From Pyrobaculum arsenaticum DSM 13514 (lineage in GTDB: Archaea > Thermoproteota > Thermoprotei > Thermoproteales > Thermoproteaceae): a stretch of 64,000 nucleotides of DNA. Position numbers and translations under genes: made by a program. The first letter of the stretch is position 1. Every line of letters begins with the position of its first letter. The stretch lies in NCBI RefSeq assembly GCF_000016385.1, contig NC_009376.1:930001-994000 (forward strand). Direction: 5' to 3'. Of this stretch, positions 33,523 to 41,834 are shown piece by piece. The notes under the pieces are model-generated. The model was not told where the DNA came from and ran no database searches. It saw only the letters and a program-made list of their open reading frames with translations.

Positions 33523-34563
33523 CTAGCGCTTGTCGATTATGTAGAAGCTGGCGGCTTTTCTCACAATCCCTACGGCTAGGCCTACAAGCTCTAGGAGGGA
33601 AGCTACAAAGACGTCGATTATGTACCTCCTGGCTTTTATACTTCCATATGTGTACACTGCCAAATACATCGCGGCGACGGCTTGCGGTGTGCCGAGGTAA
33701 CCGTATGAGGCGCCTCCAAGTGCCCCCAGCCAAAGAACAGCTGGCACTATAAGAATTAGAACAACGTAGTAGGGGTTGCGGTACCTAAAAGCTTCGGCCA
33801 CGGCAGCCGCCCACCTGGCCCTCTGCCTCACGAAGTCTGCCAAGCTATTGGGGCTTTTTATAGAGACGAGCGTCGCAGACTGGAAGGTCTTATACCCCCT
33901 CTTGGCTAGCTCCATGGCGAAGCGGAAGTCCTCAGCAACCGTGTCGCCCATAGCAGGCCACACCTCTTTCAAAACATCGCCGCGGACTATCAAAAGCTCG
34001 CCGTGCATCCCGAAGATAGGCCTCCTCAAAACCTCCAGGGCGAACCGGTATAGCGTCAAGTCGTGGAAGTACCGCACCCAGTCAAGGGCATACGCTAGCG
34101 CAGATCTTCCCGGCCTCGGCACAATTATGCCGTTCCCAGCCACATAGCCCCGTCCTCCGTAGTAGGCGATGTCGCGGAGGAAGCCGCTGTCCAGCGGGTA
34201 GCTGTCGTCGTCTAAAAATATGTACCACATATCGGCTCTTGCGTAGTTCTCGACAAACCACTTTATAGCCCTGTACTTCGTCCCGTCGGCCTCCCTCGGC
34301 ACCACCAGCACATTGCTAAAGGGTAGCGGCCTCGACGACACAACCACGTAGCGGAGGCCAAGCCTCTCAAGCTGGGCCACGGTCTCCCGAAGCGCCGGGA
34401 GGACTCTCTCGTTGCCCACAGTAACAACTACCACTAAGTAGTTATCAACGGGCCTCGCGCTGTGCCTCACACGGCCACTTGACAGCCCCAACGCGGCTAG
34501 GAGTATGTACAAGCCCCCGGCGAGGTTAGGAATTATGAAAAACAGCAAGTAGTCGAAGCCCAT
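33523..34563 (-). CDS. Membrane GT2-family glycosyltransferase
   Basis: 346 residues. N-terminal TM helix, a GT-A domain with the nucleotide-sugar DDD motif (FLDDDSYP, residues 118-120), a second acidic motif (VAEDFRF, about 216-221) and the QRARW acceptor/processivity motif (about 254-258), then three C-terminal TM helices. This layout matches processive or lipid-linked beta-glycosyltransferases of the GT2 group, acting at the cytoplasmic face of the membrane on a polyprenyl or lipid acceptor. A TTTAAATAAAA box lies 20-30 bp upstream of the ATG. It could build N-glycan or glycolipid; the donor is unknown. Confidence 0.82.
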   Translation of the reverse strand: MGFDYLLFFIIPNLAGGLYILLAALGLSSGRVRHSARPVDNYLVVVVTVGNERVLPALRETVAQLERLGLRYVVVSSRPLPFSNVLVVPREADGTKYRAIKWFVENYARADMWYIFLDDDSYPLDSGFLRDIAYYGGRGYVAGNGIIVPRPGRSALAYALDWVRYFHDLTLYRFALEVLRRPIFGMHGELLIVRGDVLKEVWPAMGDTVAEDFRFAMELAKRGYKTFQSATLVSIKSPNSLADFVRQRARWAAAVAEAFRYRNPYYVVLILIVPAVLWLGALGGASYGYLGTPQAVAAMYLAVYTYGSIKARRYIIDVFVASLLELVGLAVGIVRKAASFYIIDKR

Positions 34564-34644
34564 GTAGCATCCAAGGAGTTTAAATAAAACACGGAGCTTG
34601 CCACATCTAGGACCTGCCTCTATATAGGGAGATTAGAAAAGAGA

Positions 34645-34787
34645 ACCCGCGCCGCCCAGCCGTCGGCGCCGATTTCGCCGGCAGCGCCAGGCGGGGTGAC
34701 CCGTCCAGCGCCGTCGGCTTATCCCCCTATTCCCAGCCGGGTTGGGCCCGGCCGGGTTAGGCCCGGGGGCGGCTAGACGACGCGGGT
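34645..34787 (-). ncRNA. Candidate structured ncRNA, about 143 nt, with own promoter
   Basis: Read leftward from 34787, the RNA can form an 18-bp terminal helix: its first 18 bases (34787-34770) pair without a break with its last 18 (34662-34645), including three G-U pairs. Inside are two tandem 15-base hairpins CCGGGCCYAACCCGG (34766-34752 and 34751-34737) with loops CCUAA and CCCAA, and a long hairpin (34718-34677) of 12 pairs with one mismatch, capped by a second stem GGACGGG/CCCCGCC. The TATA box TTATAAAAA (34814-34806) is 23 bp from the helix start, so the predicted 5' end equals the first paired base. A U-rich run (UUCUCUUUUC) follows 34645. It lacks the conserved RNase P, SRP, C/D and H/ACA motifs. 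Confidence 0.65.
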
Positions 34788-34800
34788 TGTAATAAGACTT

Positions 34801-34815
34801 GTCTATTTTTATAAC
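34801..34815 (-). promoter_or_regulatory. TATA box of the candidate ncRNA
   Basis: GTTATAAAAATAGAC on the minus strand, centre about 34810, 23 bp from the predicted RNA 5' end at 34787. No open frame starts at the expected position, which argues for an RNA transcript. Confidence 0.55.
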
Positions 34816-34925
34816 AGTGATTTCATAATACAAGAATATAACTTCTCCTCAACACCATGTAAAGAGTGGTTTAAAAATTTTCAGAGCGTTTTCAAGCTTA
34901 TATACCAAATCTAGTTGACCTCTAC

Positions 34926-35558
34926 ATGTATATAGACCTCACGATGGTTCTACGGCCCGGAATGCCCGTATTCCCCGGAAGCCCCAAGCCTGCGGTTATA
35001 CAGTGGACTAAATATGACGTGCACAGCTACTACAGCAATGTGCTCTTCCTTCACGAACACACCTCTACTCACGTAGACGCGCCGGCACACTTCATCCCAG
35101 GCGCCAAGACGCTGGACCAACTAGACGTGTCTAAGTATTTTGGAAAATTCGTAGCTGTGGACTTCTCACACCTACCGCCCAGGGGGGTAATAAGGCTGAG
35201 GGAATTTGAAAACGCTTTGCCGAGAGGCGCCGATCTCGGCCCAGGCTGGGTGGTTCTGATTAGGACAGGCTACGACCAGTACGCAGGCACTGAGAAGTGG
35301 ATGGAGTACCCGGAGCTGTCGCCGGAGCTCGCGGAGCACCTCGCCAAGTTGGGCATAAACGCAGTTGGCATAGACTCGCCTAGCCCCGACAGGGCCCCCT
35401 TTGAAATACACAAAATACTCCTGGGACGGGAGGTGTTGATCTACGAGAACCTCACAAACCTCGACCAGTTAGTGGGGAAAATCGGCAAGTTCTACGGCCT
35501 ACCTCTCAAGGTTGAGGGCGGGAGCGGCAGCCCCGTGAGGGCTGTCGCCGAGATATGA
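34926..35558 (+). CDS. Cyclase/kynurenine-formamidase-family hydrolase
   Basis: 210 residues. The metal-binding motif of the cyclase family (PF04199) is H45-T-S-T-H49-V-D51-A-P-A-H55, with a later Asp in GIDSPSPD. Members hydrolyse N-formylkynurenine, isatin or related amides/lactones using Mn or Zn. ATG 34926 is 25 bp from TATA box GCTTATATACC (34896-34906). The stop overlaps the homoserine kinase start by 4 bp (ATGA), so the pair is one operon. A link to amino-acid metabolism is likely; the substrate is not known. The promoter is divergent from the ncRNA. Confidence 0.85.
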   Translation: MYIDLTMVLRPGMPVFPGSPKPAVIQWTKYDVHSYYSNVLFLHEHTSTHVDAPAHFIPGAKTLDQLDVSKYFGKFVAVDFSHLPPRGVIRLREFENALPRGADLGPGWVVLIRTGYDQYAGTEKWMEYPELSPELAEHLAKLGINAVGIDSPSPDRAPFEIHKILLGREVLIYENLTNLDQLVGKIGKFYGLPLKVEGGSGSPVRAVAEI

Positions 35559-36445
35559 AAGCGCCCTCCACCAGCGCCAATTTGGGCTCGGGCTTCGACG
35601 TAGTCGCAGTTGCCCACGACGCCTACTTCGCCGAGGCCTACGCATCGGTCGGTTCCGGTTGCGGCGTACACGTCAGGTTCAAGGGCTTCGACCCCGGGAG
35701 CGACAACACCGTGACTAGGGCGTTTCTAAAGCTCTTTGACCTACTCGGCATCTGCCGGGGCGTCGAGGTGGAGGTGGTGAACAACATACCCGTGGCCAGG
35801 GGGCTCGGCAGTAGCGGCGCCTCGGCAGTGGCGGCGCTTGCGGCCTTCCTCAGAGAGGCAGGAATGAAGGTAGACCCCCGCATCGTGGTGGAGGCGGCAG
35901 GCCACGGGGAGGCCGCCGCGGCCGGGAGCCCCCACTTCGACAACGTGGCCGGCGCAGCTCTTGGCGGCGCCGTGGTGATTACGTCTTTAAACCCGCTGGA
36001 CTTTGTCAAGTTCTCGCCCCGCCTCACCTTCGTGGTGGGAGTCCCAGACGTACCGCCGATGCCAAACAAGACGAAGGTAATGAGGGAGGTTCTCCCCAAG
36101 TCGGTGGAGTTCAAGACGTACGTTAAGCAAATCTCCCGCGTCGCGGCGCTGGTGTCAGGCTTCGCCCGCTCCGATCCTGCCCTAGTGGCCAGGGGCATGG
36201 CCGACGACGTGGTGGAGCCGGCAAGGGCGCCCCACGTACCTGGGTACTCAAGAGTGAGGAAATACGTCATGGAGGCCGGGGCGCTGGCTGTGGCTATTTC
36301 TGGTGCAGGCCCGGCGGTGGTGGCGCTTGTTAACGAAAAGGAGGTAGACGCCGTGAGAAGCGCCGTGCTTAGGGCATACGCCGAGGAGGGGATAAAAGCA
36401 GAGGCCAAGGTGGCTCAAATCGCCGAGGGGGCGCTAGAGACTTGA
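35555..36445 (+). CDS. thrB: Homoserine kinase (GHMP family)
   Basis: 296 residues. The GHMP nucleotide loop VARGLGSSGASAVAAL lies at about 80-95, with the N-terminal APSTSANLGSGFDVV typical of ThrB and the C-terminal AVAISGAGPAVVAL loop. It phosphorylates L-homoserine with ATP in threonine synthesis. Expressed with the cyclase-like hydrolase. Threonine synthase and homoserine dehydrogenase are not in the window. Confidence 0.9.
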   Translation: MKAPSTSANLGSGFDVVAVAHDAYFAEAYASVGSGCGVHVRFKGFDPGSDNTVTRAFLKLFDLLGICRGVEVEVVNNIPVARGLGSSGASAVAALAAFLREAGMKVDPRIVVEAAGHGEAAAAGSPHFDNVAGAALGGAVVITSLNPLDFVKFSPRLTFVVGVPDVPPMPNKTKVMREVLPKSVEFKTYVKQISRVAALVSGFARSDPALVARGMADDVVEPARAPHVPGYSRVRKYVMEAGALAVAISGAGPAVVALVNEKEVDAVRSAVLRAYAEEGIKAEAKVAQIAEGALET

Positions 36446-36478
36446 GGGAAGACCGCGTTTTAAGAGGGGAAAAGGGGC

Positions 36479-36835
36479 TTATTCTTGTTGAAGTCTTTCA
36501 ATGGGGCTGTGGGCTAAGAGCATCATTATGCCGGGTATCAAGCCGCTGAAGAGGAGCGCCACTATCGCCCAGCCAATGGAGTTGAGCGACTTAAGGGTAG
36601 AGATGTCGCCGTTTTTGGCGGCCGTGTACATCTTATAAATGCGCATCAACACAACGGCATCCACCACGAGGAGGGCAATGAATACAACGCCGATAATAGC
36701 CGCAGGCGGGGCAACTATTGAGACGATGAGGTAGAGGGCAACGATTATTATGTAAACGATTAGTGACAATATTGCGAAGACCAACGCCACCAGCATATAC
36801 GTCTTGATGCTTTTCAACTCACTTCTCTGGGACAT
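36479..36835 (-). CDS. Membrane protein, 118 aa
   Basis: Three or four TM helices with a short cytoplasmic loop MYTAAKNGDISTLKSL and a terminal polar tail. ATG is 23 bp from the AT box (AATTTAAAAAATAT, complement of 36851-36864). Resembles archaeal DUF973-like proteins only in general layout. Convergent with thrB. Confidence 0.65.
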   Translation of the reverse strand: MSQRSELKSIKTYMLVALVFAILSLIVYIIIVALYLIVSIVAPPAAIIGVVFIALLVVDAVVLMRIYKMYTAAKNGDISTLKSLNSIGWAIVALLFSGLIPGIMMLLAHSPIERLQQE

Positions 36836-36946
36836 ATCATATTCTGTGCAATATTTTTTAAATTTTGTTAATATGAAATTAGCCTTTACGTTGCGAGAAC
36901 AACGTGGAGGAACCCCGCGTCACTTTACGATGCCGAGGCCGAGCCA

Positions 36947-38281
36947 CTAGGCGACCGTCTTTATGCCCTCCTCGGTGCACCATATGGGCGTCTTGGGCAG
37001 TCTGCTGAGGGGGTCCCTCAGCCTCTGTGGGAACATCTCGGCGTATTTTTCGTACTCATCCAGGTCAAGCACCCTCTCTCCTCCCCCGTCGAAGGCCTTG
37101 TCCACCAATAGGTCGATGTAGATAACGCGGCGGCCCCACTCGGGCACCGTGTTGGCGTTTACGTACGTCCCCACGGCTTTCCCCTCTGCTGTGTAGTAGG
37201 TGTGTACGACGTAGCCCTTGCCCCGTGGGACGCACGTCAAGGCGTAGAACCCCCTCTCTATCTTGACGCCGATGCCGTCCAACACGCCGCCTGGCCTAAG
37301 CCGCCTCCTCAGCACCAAGACGCCGCCCCTAACCCCGACGGGCTCAGCCCGCATCTTCACCACCTCGCCCCACGGCTTTACGTGGTACACCGCCGCCGCC
37401 TCTCCCGCCAAAAACTCGGCGGCTTTCTCGTAGACGTCGCCGCCGACGTGGTCGAGGAGGTCTAGGCACTTCCCAAGGCCCTGCGCCCTAAGTGCGTGGT
37501 GGCCCCTCACGGTGGGCACAACGGCGGCCCTCGCCTCGTCGAGCCTAGCCTTCGACGCAGAGTCGAAGAGGACTACCGCAAAGCACTTCCCCCGCCTAAG
37601 CACCTGACCCGGGGAGCCGCCCTTTGAGATTTCAAGCATCTCCTTATAAAGCGCCTCGGCCTCCGCGGCGATGGCGTCATCCGGAGCATAGCGGGCGGAG
37701 GACTTAAACCTAAGGCCTATCGAGGCGTACTGCCTGAGCCTCGTCTCGGCGAGGATCCTAAGCCGGACCGCCTCCTCGGCGGGTATGTGCTCGCTGTAGG
37801 AGACGCGGCCCGTGGTGTTGAGCTCGACGTACTGTCCCTCCACCACGATCTCGGGGGCCGCCACGCCCTTGAGGGGGCCGATGGGCGGCCTCACCACTGT
37901 GTAGATGCCCGTTGCGCCGGGGGTCAAAACATAGCGGCGGGGCACGTCAAAGACCTCCCCGCCTGGCCCCTCCACAGTCGCCTCCCCCACTGCCCTGCCC
38001 ACGAAAACCTCCTTAAGCCGGGCCCTGGCCCTCGCCACGATGGGGTCGGCGTACTCCGTAAGCTTTGAGAGAAAGGCCTCAACCGCCTCGCATAGGCCCA
38101 TCGCCACAATCCCCGTCTTAGACTCGTGGTCCTTCACGGTGATGTCGGGCGGCGAGAAGTCGGGCTCTAGGCCGAAGCGGCGGGCAATCTTCTCTGTCGG
38201 TTGCACCACCTTGAAGCCCCAGTCCAGCGCCAGCTTAGTCAAGGCAGTGGCGTAAATCCCCCTAATCCTTGCCCTGTACAC
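36947..38281 (-). CDS. FAU-1 family RNA-binding protein/ribonuclease
   Basis: 444 residues. The N-terminal half (YRARIRGIYATALTKL ... ITVKDHESKTGIVAMG) and the C-terminal DUF402 domain (YTAEGKAVGTYVNANT ... YIDLLVDKAFDG, FPQRLRDPL) are those of archaeal FAU-1, an AU-rich RNA-binding, RNase E/G-like protein proposed to process 5S rRNA precursors. GTG 38281 is 22 bp from the box GCTTAAAAAATT (complement of 38298-38308). Divergent from the SDR gene. Confidence 0.85.
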   Translation of the reverse strand: MYRARIRGIYATALTKLALDWGFKVVQPTEKIARRFGLEPDFSPPDITVKDHESKTGIVAMGLCEAVEAFLSKLTEYADPIVARARARLKEVFVGRAVGEATVEGPGGEVFDVPRRYVLTPGATGIYTVVRPPIGPLKGVAAPEIVVEGQYVELNTTGRVSYSEHIPAEEAVRLRILAETRLRQYASIGLRFKSSARYAPDDAIAAEAEALYKEMLEISKGGSPGQVLRRGKCFAVVLFDSASKARLDEARAAVVPTVRGHHALRAQGLGKCLDLLDHVGGDVYEKAAEFLAGEAAAVYHVKPWGEVVKMRAEPVGVRGGVLVLRRRLRPGGVLDGIGVKIERGFYALTCVPRGKGYVVHTYYTAEGKAVGTYVNANTVPEWGRRVIYIDLLVDKAFDGGGERVLDLDEYEKYAEMFPQRLRDPLSRLPKTPIWCTEEGIKTVA

Positions 38282-38389
38282 GTACCTGTTTTGAAAAATT
38301 TTTTAAGCCATCCACCCACCGAGACGGCTGAGAGGTGGCGACTCCTTCCGCTTATGAGAGGTGATTTAAATACGCGAATCGAAATATCC

Positions 38390-39103
38390 ATGAGACTTGT
38401 TCAGAAAAACGTTGTCGTGGTCGGGGTCGGCCCCGGACTGGGGTCGGCCGTGGCTTACATGGCGCTTAGGGAGGCGGCCTCGGTGTACGCCTTCGCCAGA
38501 AGGCCCGAAGCGCTGGCGGGGTTGCAGTGGCTTGCCCAACACGGCAAGGTATACCTATCGGCCAGGGACTTCGCCAAGCTGGATCAAGCCCTCGCCGCCG
38601 CCGAGGAGGCGAGGAAGGTATTCCCCGCGGTCCACGGCCTCGTGGTGACGGCCGGCGGCTACACGTCGCAACCCGTGGAGGAGGTGGGCGAGGCGGAGCT
38701 GGAGGACATGCTCTCCAAGAACTTAAAAGCACATATATACGCCGTGAGGGCCTTCGCCCCCCTCCTCGCCCCCGGCTCCTCCGTCGTGCTGGTATCTTCT
38801 GTGGGCGGGGCGTATAAGGCCTGGCCGAGGCATGTGGCCTACGTGGCGTCTAAAGCCGCCGTCGCCAAGGCGGCTGAGGCCCTGGCCGCGGAGCTCCTCG
38901 AAAGGGGGGTGAGGGTAAACGCGGTGGCGCCGGGCGGCATGACGAAGGACTTCCAGCCCGGGCGACGCTACGAGGTCAAGCTGGGGGCGCCGCAAGTACC
39001 GCCTGAGGAGGTGGCAAAGGTCGTGATATGGCTCCTCACAGACGAGGCGAGGTGGGTCACCGGGGCCGTGATCCCGGTAGACGGAGGCAGGCGGTTGCTC
39101 TAG
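38390..39103 (+). CDS. Short-chain dehydrogenase/reductase
   Basis: 237 residues from ATG 38390, which is 22 bp from the box ATTTAAATAC (38364-38373); the longer frame to 38201 overlaps FAU-1 and is rejected. The N-terminal GVGPGLG dinucleotide loop varies from the classical TGxxxGxG. Catalytic Ser in VSSVGG and YVASK (Tyr-x3-Lys) are present; the C-terminal TGAVIPVDGGRRLL is the usual SDR end. Substrate unknown. Confidence 0.88.
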   Translation: MRLVQKNVVVVGVGPGLGSAVAYMALREAASVYAFARRPEALAGLQWLAQHGKVYLSARDFAKLDQALAAAEEARKVFPAVHGLVVTAGGYTSQPVEEVGEAELEDMLSKNLKAHIYAVRAFAPLLAPGSSVVLVSSVGGAYKAWPRHVAYVASKAAVAKAAEALAAELLERGVRVNAVAPGGMTKDFQPGRRYEVKLGAPQVPPEEVAKVVIWLLTDEARWVTGAVIPVDGGRRLL

Positions 39104-39149
39104 TCCTCCACTGTCGCTGGCCGCAGAATGCTTGGCACCGGGCTTTGAG

Positions 39150-39688
39150 GCAGTTGCAGACCTGCCTGGCCGGCTCCCCAGCGGCCTATTGCCCGGAGGA
39201 GACCTAAGCTCGAATACGCCAATCACCGCGAGGATAACCTCGGCGAAGTAGGGGGGATCTCCGCGGCGTATAGGAGGCCCCCCACCAGACGAACTGATCA
39301 GCGTATTTGAAGCGCCCCAGCCCCGAGGCTTGGTAGAAGGCAAGATACACCTCTCTGTCAAGGTAAGCCGAGGCGAAGGGCCAGCCCACGGCAGGCAGAA
39401 GGGCCTCCGCTCCGGGGAGCCTCTCAAGTTGCGCCTCCCCATCTGCCCACCAGCCCAGCCGCACCAAACCCCCAGCGTAAGCTCCATCCCCACGACCGCG
39501 ATTGCACACGCCCTTACCATGTTCTTGTAGATGTCACCTCTGCCGTAGCTCCGGGATAGGCCAAACGCACCTGCCAGCATAAAATATCCACCAGCCACAC
39601 GCCGCCCACGTCGAAAAGAGCAGTTAAGGCCCCCACGAGTCAACAACCCCACGCCGAATAAGACGGCGGCTGTGTGAAAAGTCCACAC
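39150..39688 (-). pseudogene. Decayed DUF996 membrane protein
   Basis: Pieces match the intact DUF996 protein at 47659-48222 in order but in three frames: TAAVLFGVGLL near the start (GTG 39688), then LVGALTALFDVGGVWLVDIL in a second frame, AFGLSRSYGRGDIYKNM back in the first, FYQASGLGRFKYADQFVWWGA in another, and YFAEVILAVIGVFELRSPP near the end. The intact copy has FGVGLIVALVGG, GAYGLSEHYGRRDIFNNM, LYEASGSDNFKKAADFVWWGA-type sequence and IGAFELKPPR. At least three frameshifts make the gene dead. Confidence 0.78.
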
Positions 39689-39735
39689 TAGGTCGTCCCT
39701 GTAGCTTTATGAGCTTGTTGCACGCCGCCGGGGCA

Positions 39736-40506
39736 CTACGAGCGGGGCCGAGGGGTAATCCGCCGGTTGGCGTATTCCCAAGTCTCGCCGACGTCGAGGA
39801 GCTCGATGTACCTCCACGTGAGGTCCTCCCGGGCCCGCTCTGCGTTGTATATCGGCACTCCCTCCAGCACTGAGAGTAGCAACGCCGGCAGCGCCGCGTC
39901 TACGTCCACCACGTCTACCTGGCAGTAGTCTAGGCCAAGGGCATCGGCCACGTCCGCCACCAGCGCAGCCAAGCCCCAAAGCCCCTTCTCCTCCCTAAAC
40001 TTCACTGCAAGGTCGACATCCCGGCCGCAGCCCTTCTTCGCCAAGGAGCCGAAGACCACAGCGTACTCCACGCCGTGTTTCTCGAACACGGGCTCAAGGC
40101 CCTTCAAATCGCCGATGCATGGGTCGTCCGGCAACTTAGACTCCACAGCGTTGAGGAGATCAGGCATCATCGCGGCGATTTCCCTAAAAGCCTCAAGCTC
40201 CCTTTTCTCGTCCAAGCTGTAGTATCCGTGGACGATGATATTCCGGAACGCGGCAAGCCTTACTAGAAAGTCCTCATAGCCCCCGACCTTCTTGGCGAGG
40301 AATCTCGCCACCTCCCTGTACGTGGCAGGTTTCTCGCCCCGCTCCGCGGCGAGCCACATCGCGGCGAGATCCAGGGTGGACTGGGCCACCAGCTCCGCCA
40401 GACGCTCCAAGGCGAAGATGTCACCCCCCGCCTCCAGCCTCTCCGCCAAGAGCTCCGCATACCTGCGTACGCGGGCTAACTGCTCTCTAAGACGCATGCA
40501 AAACAT
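39736..40506 (-). CDS. HepT-MntA fusion: HEPN toxin and nucleotidyltransferase in one chain
   Basis: 256 residues. Residues about 1-120 are a HepT/DUF86 HEPN domain with the RX4HXY ribonuclease motif intact (Arg 88, His 93, Tyr 95 in FRNIIVHGYY). Residues about 130-256 are an MntA-type minimal nucleotidyltransferase with GSLAKKGCGRDVDLAV (Gly 153, Ser 154, Asp 163, Asp 165). In the two-gene systems MntA inactivates HepT by adding AMP to the motif Tyr. Here toxin and antitoxin are covalently joined, with no frameshift or intervening stop. A TATA-like box GCATATAACC (complement of 40522-40531) lies 21 bp upstream. Separate pairs at 44411-45146 and 58481-59297 show the usual state. Confidence 0.85.
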   Translation of the reverse strand: MFCMRLREQLARVRRYAELLAERLEAGGDIFALERLAELVAQSTLDLAAMWLAAERGEKPATYREVARFLAKKVGGYEDFLVRLAAFRNIIVHGYYSLDEKRELEAFREIAAMMPDLLNAVESKLPDDPCIGDLKGLEPVFEKHGVEYAVVFGSLAKKGCGRDVDLAVKFREEKGLWGLAALVADVADALGLDYCQVDVVDVDAALPALLLSVLEGVPIYNAERAREDLTWRYIELLDVGETWEYANRRITPRPRS

Positions 40507-40550
40507 CTTAACACTAGGTTATATGCGCTACCTTGACAAACCCCCCACGC

Positions 40551-40967
40551 CTAAAAGCCGCAGAGGGTAGCCAGTTGCTCAGCCTTCTTCTTCGCGATTT
40601 TTCTGTAGCTCGGAGGCGGAGGCTCGCCTATTTCGGAGAGCCTCACCGCCGCGCGGCACCTAGCCGGATTCCTCACTTGTATCAACATGGCGTATCTCGC
40701 CCCCTCCACGTACTTCAAGTCGTCCTCGCCGATGCCCACGTCGCCCAGCTCTGCGAGGAGCCTGCCCAAGTTCTCGGGCGGGACTATGAATACCAACCCC
40801 GCCGTGAACCTCCCCGCTACTGCCGACACAGGCCTGGTGAAGTAGAGGTAAACCACGTCCCCAAGCTCGACGAGGGGGCCCACCAGCCTCCTCAACTCGT
40901 ACTTCTTAGAGCCGGATAGGATCTCGTCGCCGAATCTCGGCTTTATCGACATTAGGTAGATAGCCAC
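40551..40967 (-). CDS. ASCH/PUA-like domain protein
   Basis: 138 residues. The N-terminal YLMSIKPRFGDEILSGSKKYELRR is the ASCH signature (split here: IKPRFGDEILSGSKKYELRR). Such small proteins bind RNA or modified nucleosides and sometimes act as hydrolases or regulators. It precedes the HepT-MntA fusion by about 45 bp in the same direction and may be co-transcribed with it. Reading from 40967, an AT-rich stretch near 40985-40995 may be the promoter. Confidence 0.75.
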   Translation of the reverse strand: MAIYLMSIKPRFGDEILSGSKKYELRRLVGPLVELGDVVYLYFTRPVSAVAGRFTAGLVFIVPPENLGRLLAELGDVGIGEDDLKYVEGARYAMLIQVRNPARCRAAVRLSEIGEPPPPSYRKIAKKKAEQLATLCGF

Positions 40968-41088
40968 GTATAGATGGGAGAGGTTTTAATAAAAGGGGCG
41001 GGTTCTCCTCACCGTCGGTGGTACTCCGGCTCGTCACAGCTCTGCTACCTGTAAATACTTGCTTTTATTTATCTCTTTTCGCCCAGAC

Positions 41089-41823
41089 GTGAAGTGTTTC
41101 TGCGGGAGGCCGGCACTGGAGAGCGGGCTGTGCCCATACCACGACCCGCAGTGCATAAGGGACAGGAGGTGCAGGGCACGGCTCTCCTTCGACCCGGTCT
41201 GCGAGGGTTGCAACCTGCCTGGGGGCGAGGCCTCGGGCGTGGCGCCGAGGCTGAGGGGGGCCAAGATACACGGCCCCCTAATAGTGGAGACCGTGGTGGG
41301 GGACGTAGAGCTCTCCGAGGCGAGGGGGGTAGACGTCTTCATATACAACGTGAGGGGGGCTGTTAGGCTCGGCGGCTCCAGGTTTCGGCACATATACATA
41401 GACACGGTGCTAGGCGACGTCTATATGGCAGGGGTGAAGGCGGAGAGCGTTGTGGTAGAAGGCGTTGTGGGCCGGCTGGTGGCTGACGGGGCGAAGCTGG
41501 GCGGCCACTTATACGTAGGTGAGGTAAAAGGCGGTGTATCCCTCGCGGCGGCCCAGCTGGCCGGCGAGGCTGTTTTGTACAAAATCGCGGGGCGCATCTC
41601 GGCTGGGGCCCGCGCCTACTCCATCGCCATCAGTAACTCCAAGGGAGACGTGGAGCTCCCCGGCGCGAATACCGAGGGGGATATCCACATAGTCGAGTCC
41701 ACAGGCGAGAGGCTAGACCTCTCAGGCGTGGAGGTCGGGGGGAGGATTTTCCTTGTTAATTCCAAATTCGGCGGTGCGAGAATAGACAGGGGGGACATCC
41801 TAAAAAGGCTTGTGGTGCTGTAG
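41089..41823 (+). CDS. Cysteine-headed beta-helix repeat protein
   Basis: 244 residues from GTG 41089, 22-25 bp from box CTTTTATTTATC (41062-41073). Residues 1-45 contain nine Cys in a compact pattern (CFCG, GLCPYH, QCIRDRRC, VCEGC) that should bind zinc or a cluster. The rest is a run of about ten beta-strand repeats of about 20 residues with pattern gxhxhxxvxGxVxLxgA (for example VETVVGDVELSEA, YIDTVLGDVYMAG, VVEGVVGRLVADGA), as in bactofilin-like or pentapeptide-type right-handed beta helices. No signal peptide, so probably cytoplasmic. No known family assigned. Confidence 0.68.
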   Translation: MKCFCGRPALESGLCPYHDPQCIRDRRCRARLSFDPVCEGCNLPGGEASGVAPRLRGAKIHGPLIVETVVGDVELSEARGVDVFIYNVRGAVRLGGSRFRHIYIDTVLGDVYMAGVKAESVVVEGVVGRLVADGAKLGGHLYVGEVKGGVSLAAAQLAGEAVLYKIAGRISAGARAYSIAISNSKGDVELPGANTEGDIHIVESTGERLDLSGVEVGGRIFLVNSKFGGARIDRGDILKRLVVL

Positions 41824-41834
41824 CCGCCCAAGGG

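Noticed and set aside
34645..34787. RNase P RNA, SRP RNA or box H/ACA RNA
   Set aside because: The conserved RNase P core segments (CR-I, CR-V), the SRP domain-IV GGAG-type loop and an ACA tail with a k-turn are all absent, and the length fits none of them well.
34633..34833. 66-codon minus-strand frame across the ncRNA region
   Set aside because: The Pro/Arg-rich product follows from GC-rich paired arms, the ATG lies upstream of the TATA box, and the strong base pairing explains the sequence better than coding.
38201..38389. N-terminal extension of the SDR gene
   Set aside because: It overlaps FAU-1 and its promoter, has no SDR homology, and a TATA box fits ATG 38390.
38723..39688. A 321-residue minus-strand protein across the SDR gene end
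   Set aside because: Only scattered pieces are homologous to DUF996 and the rest is antisense to the SDR gene, so it is a pseudogene plus chance opening.
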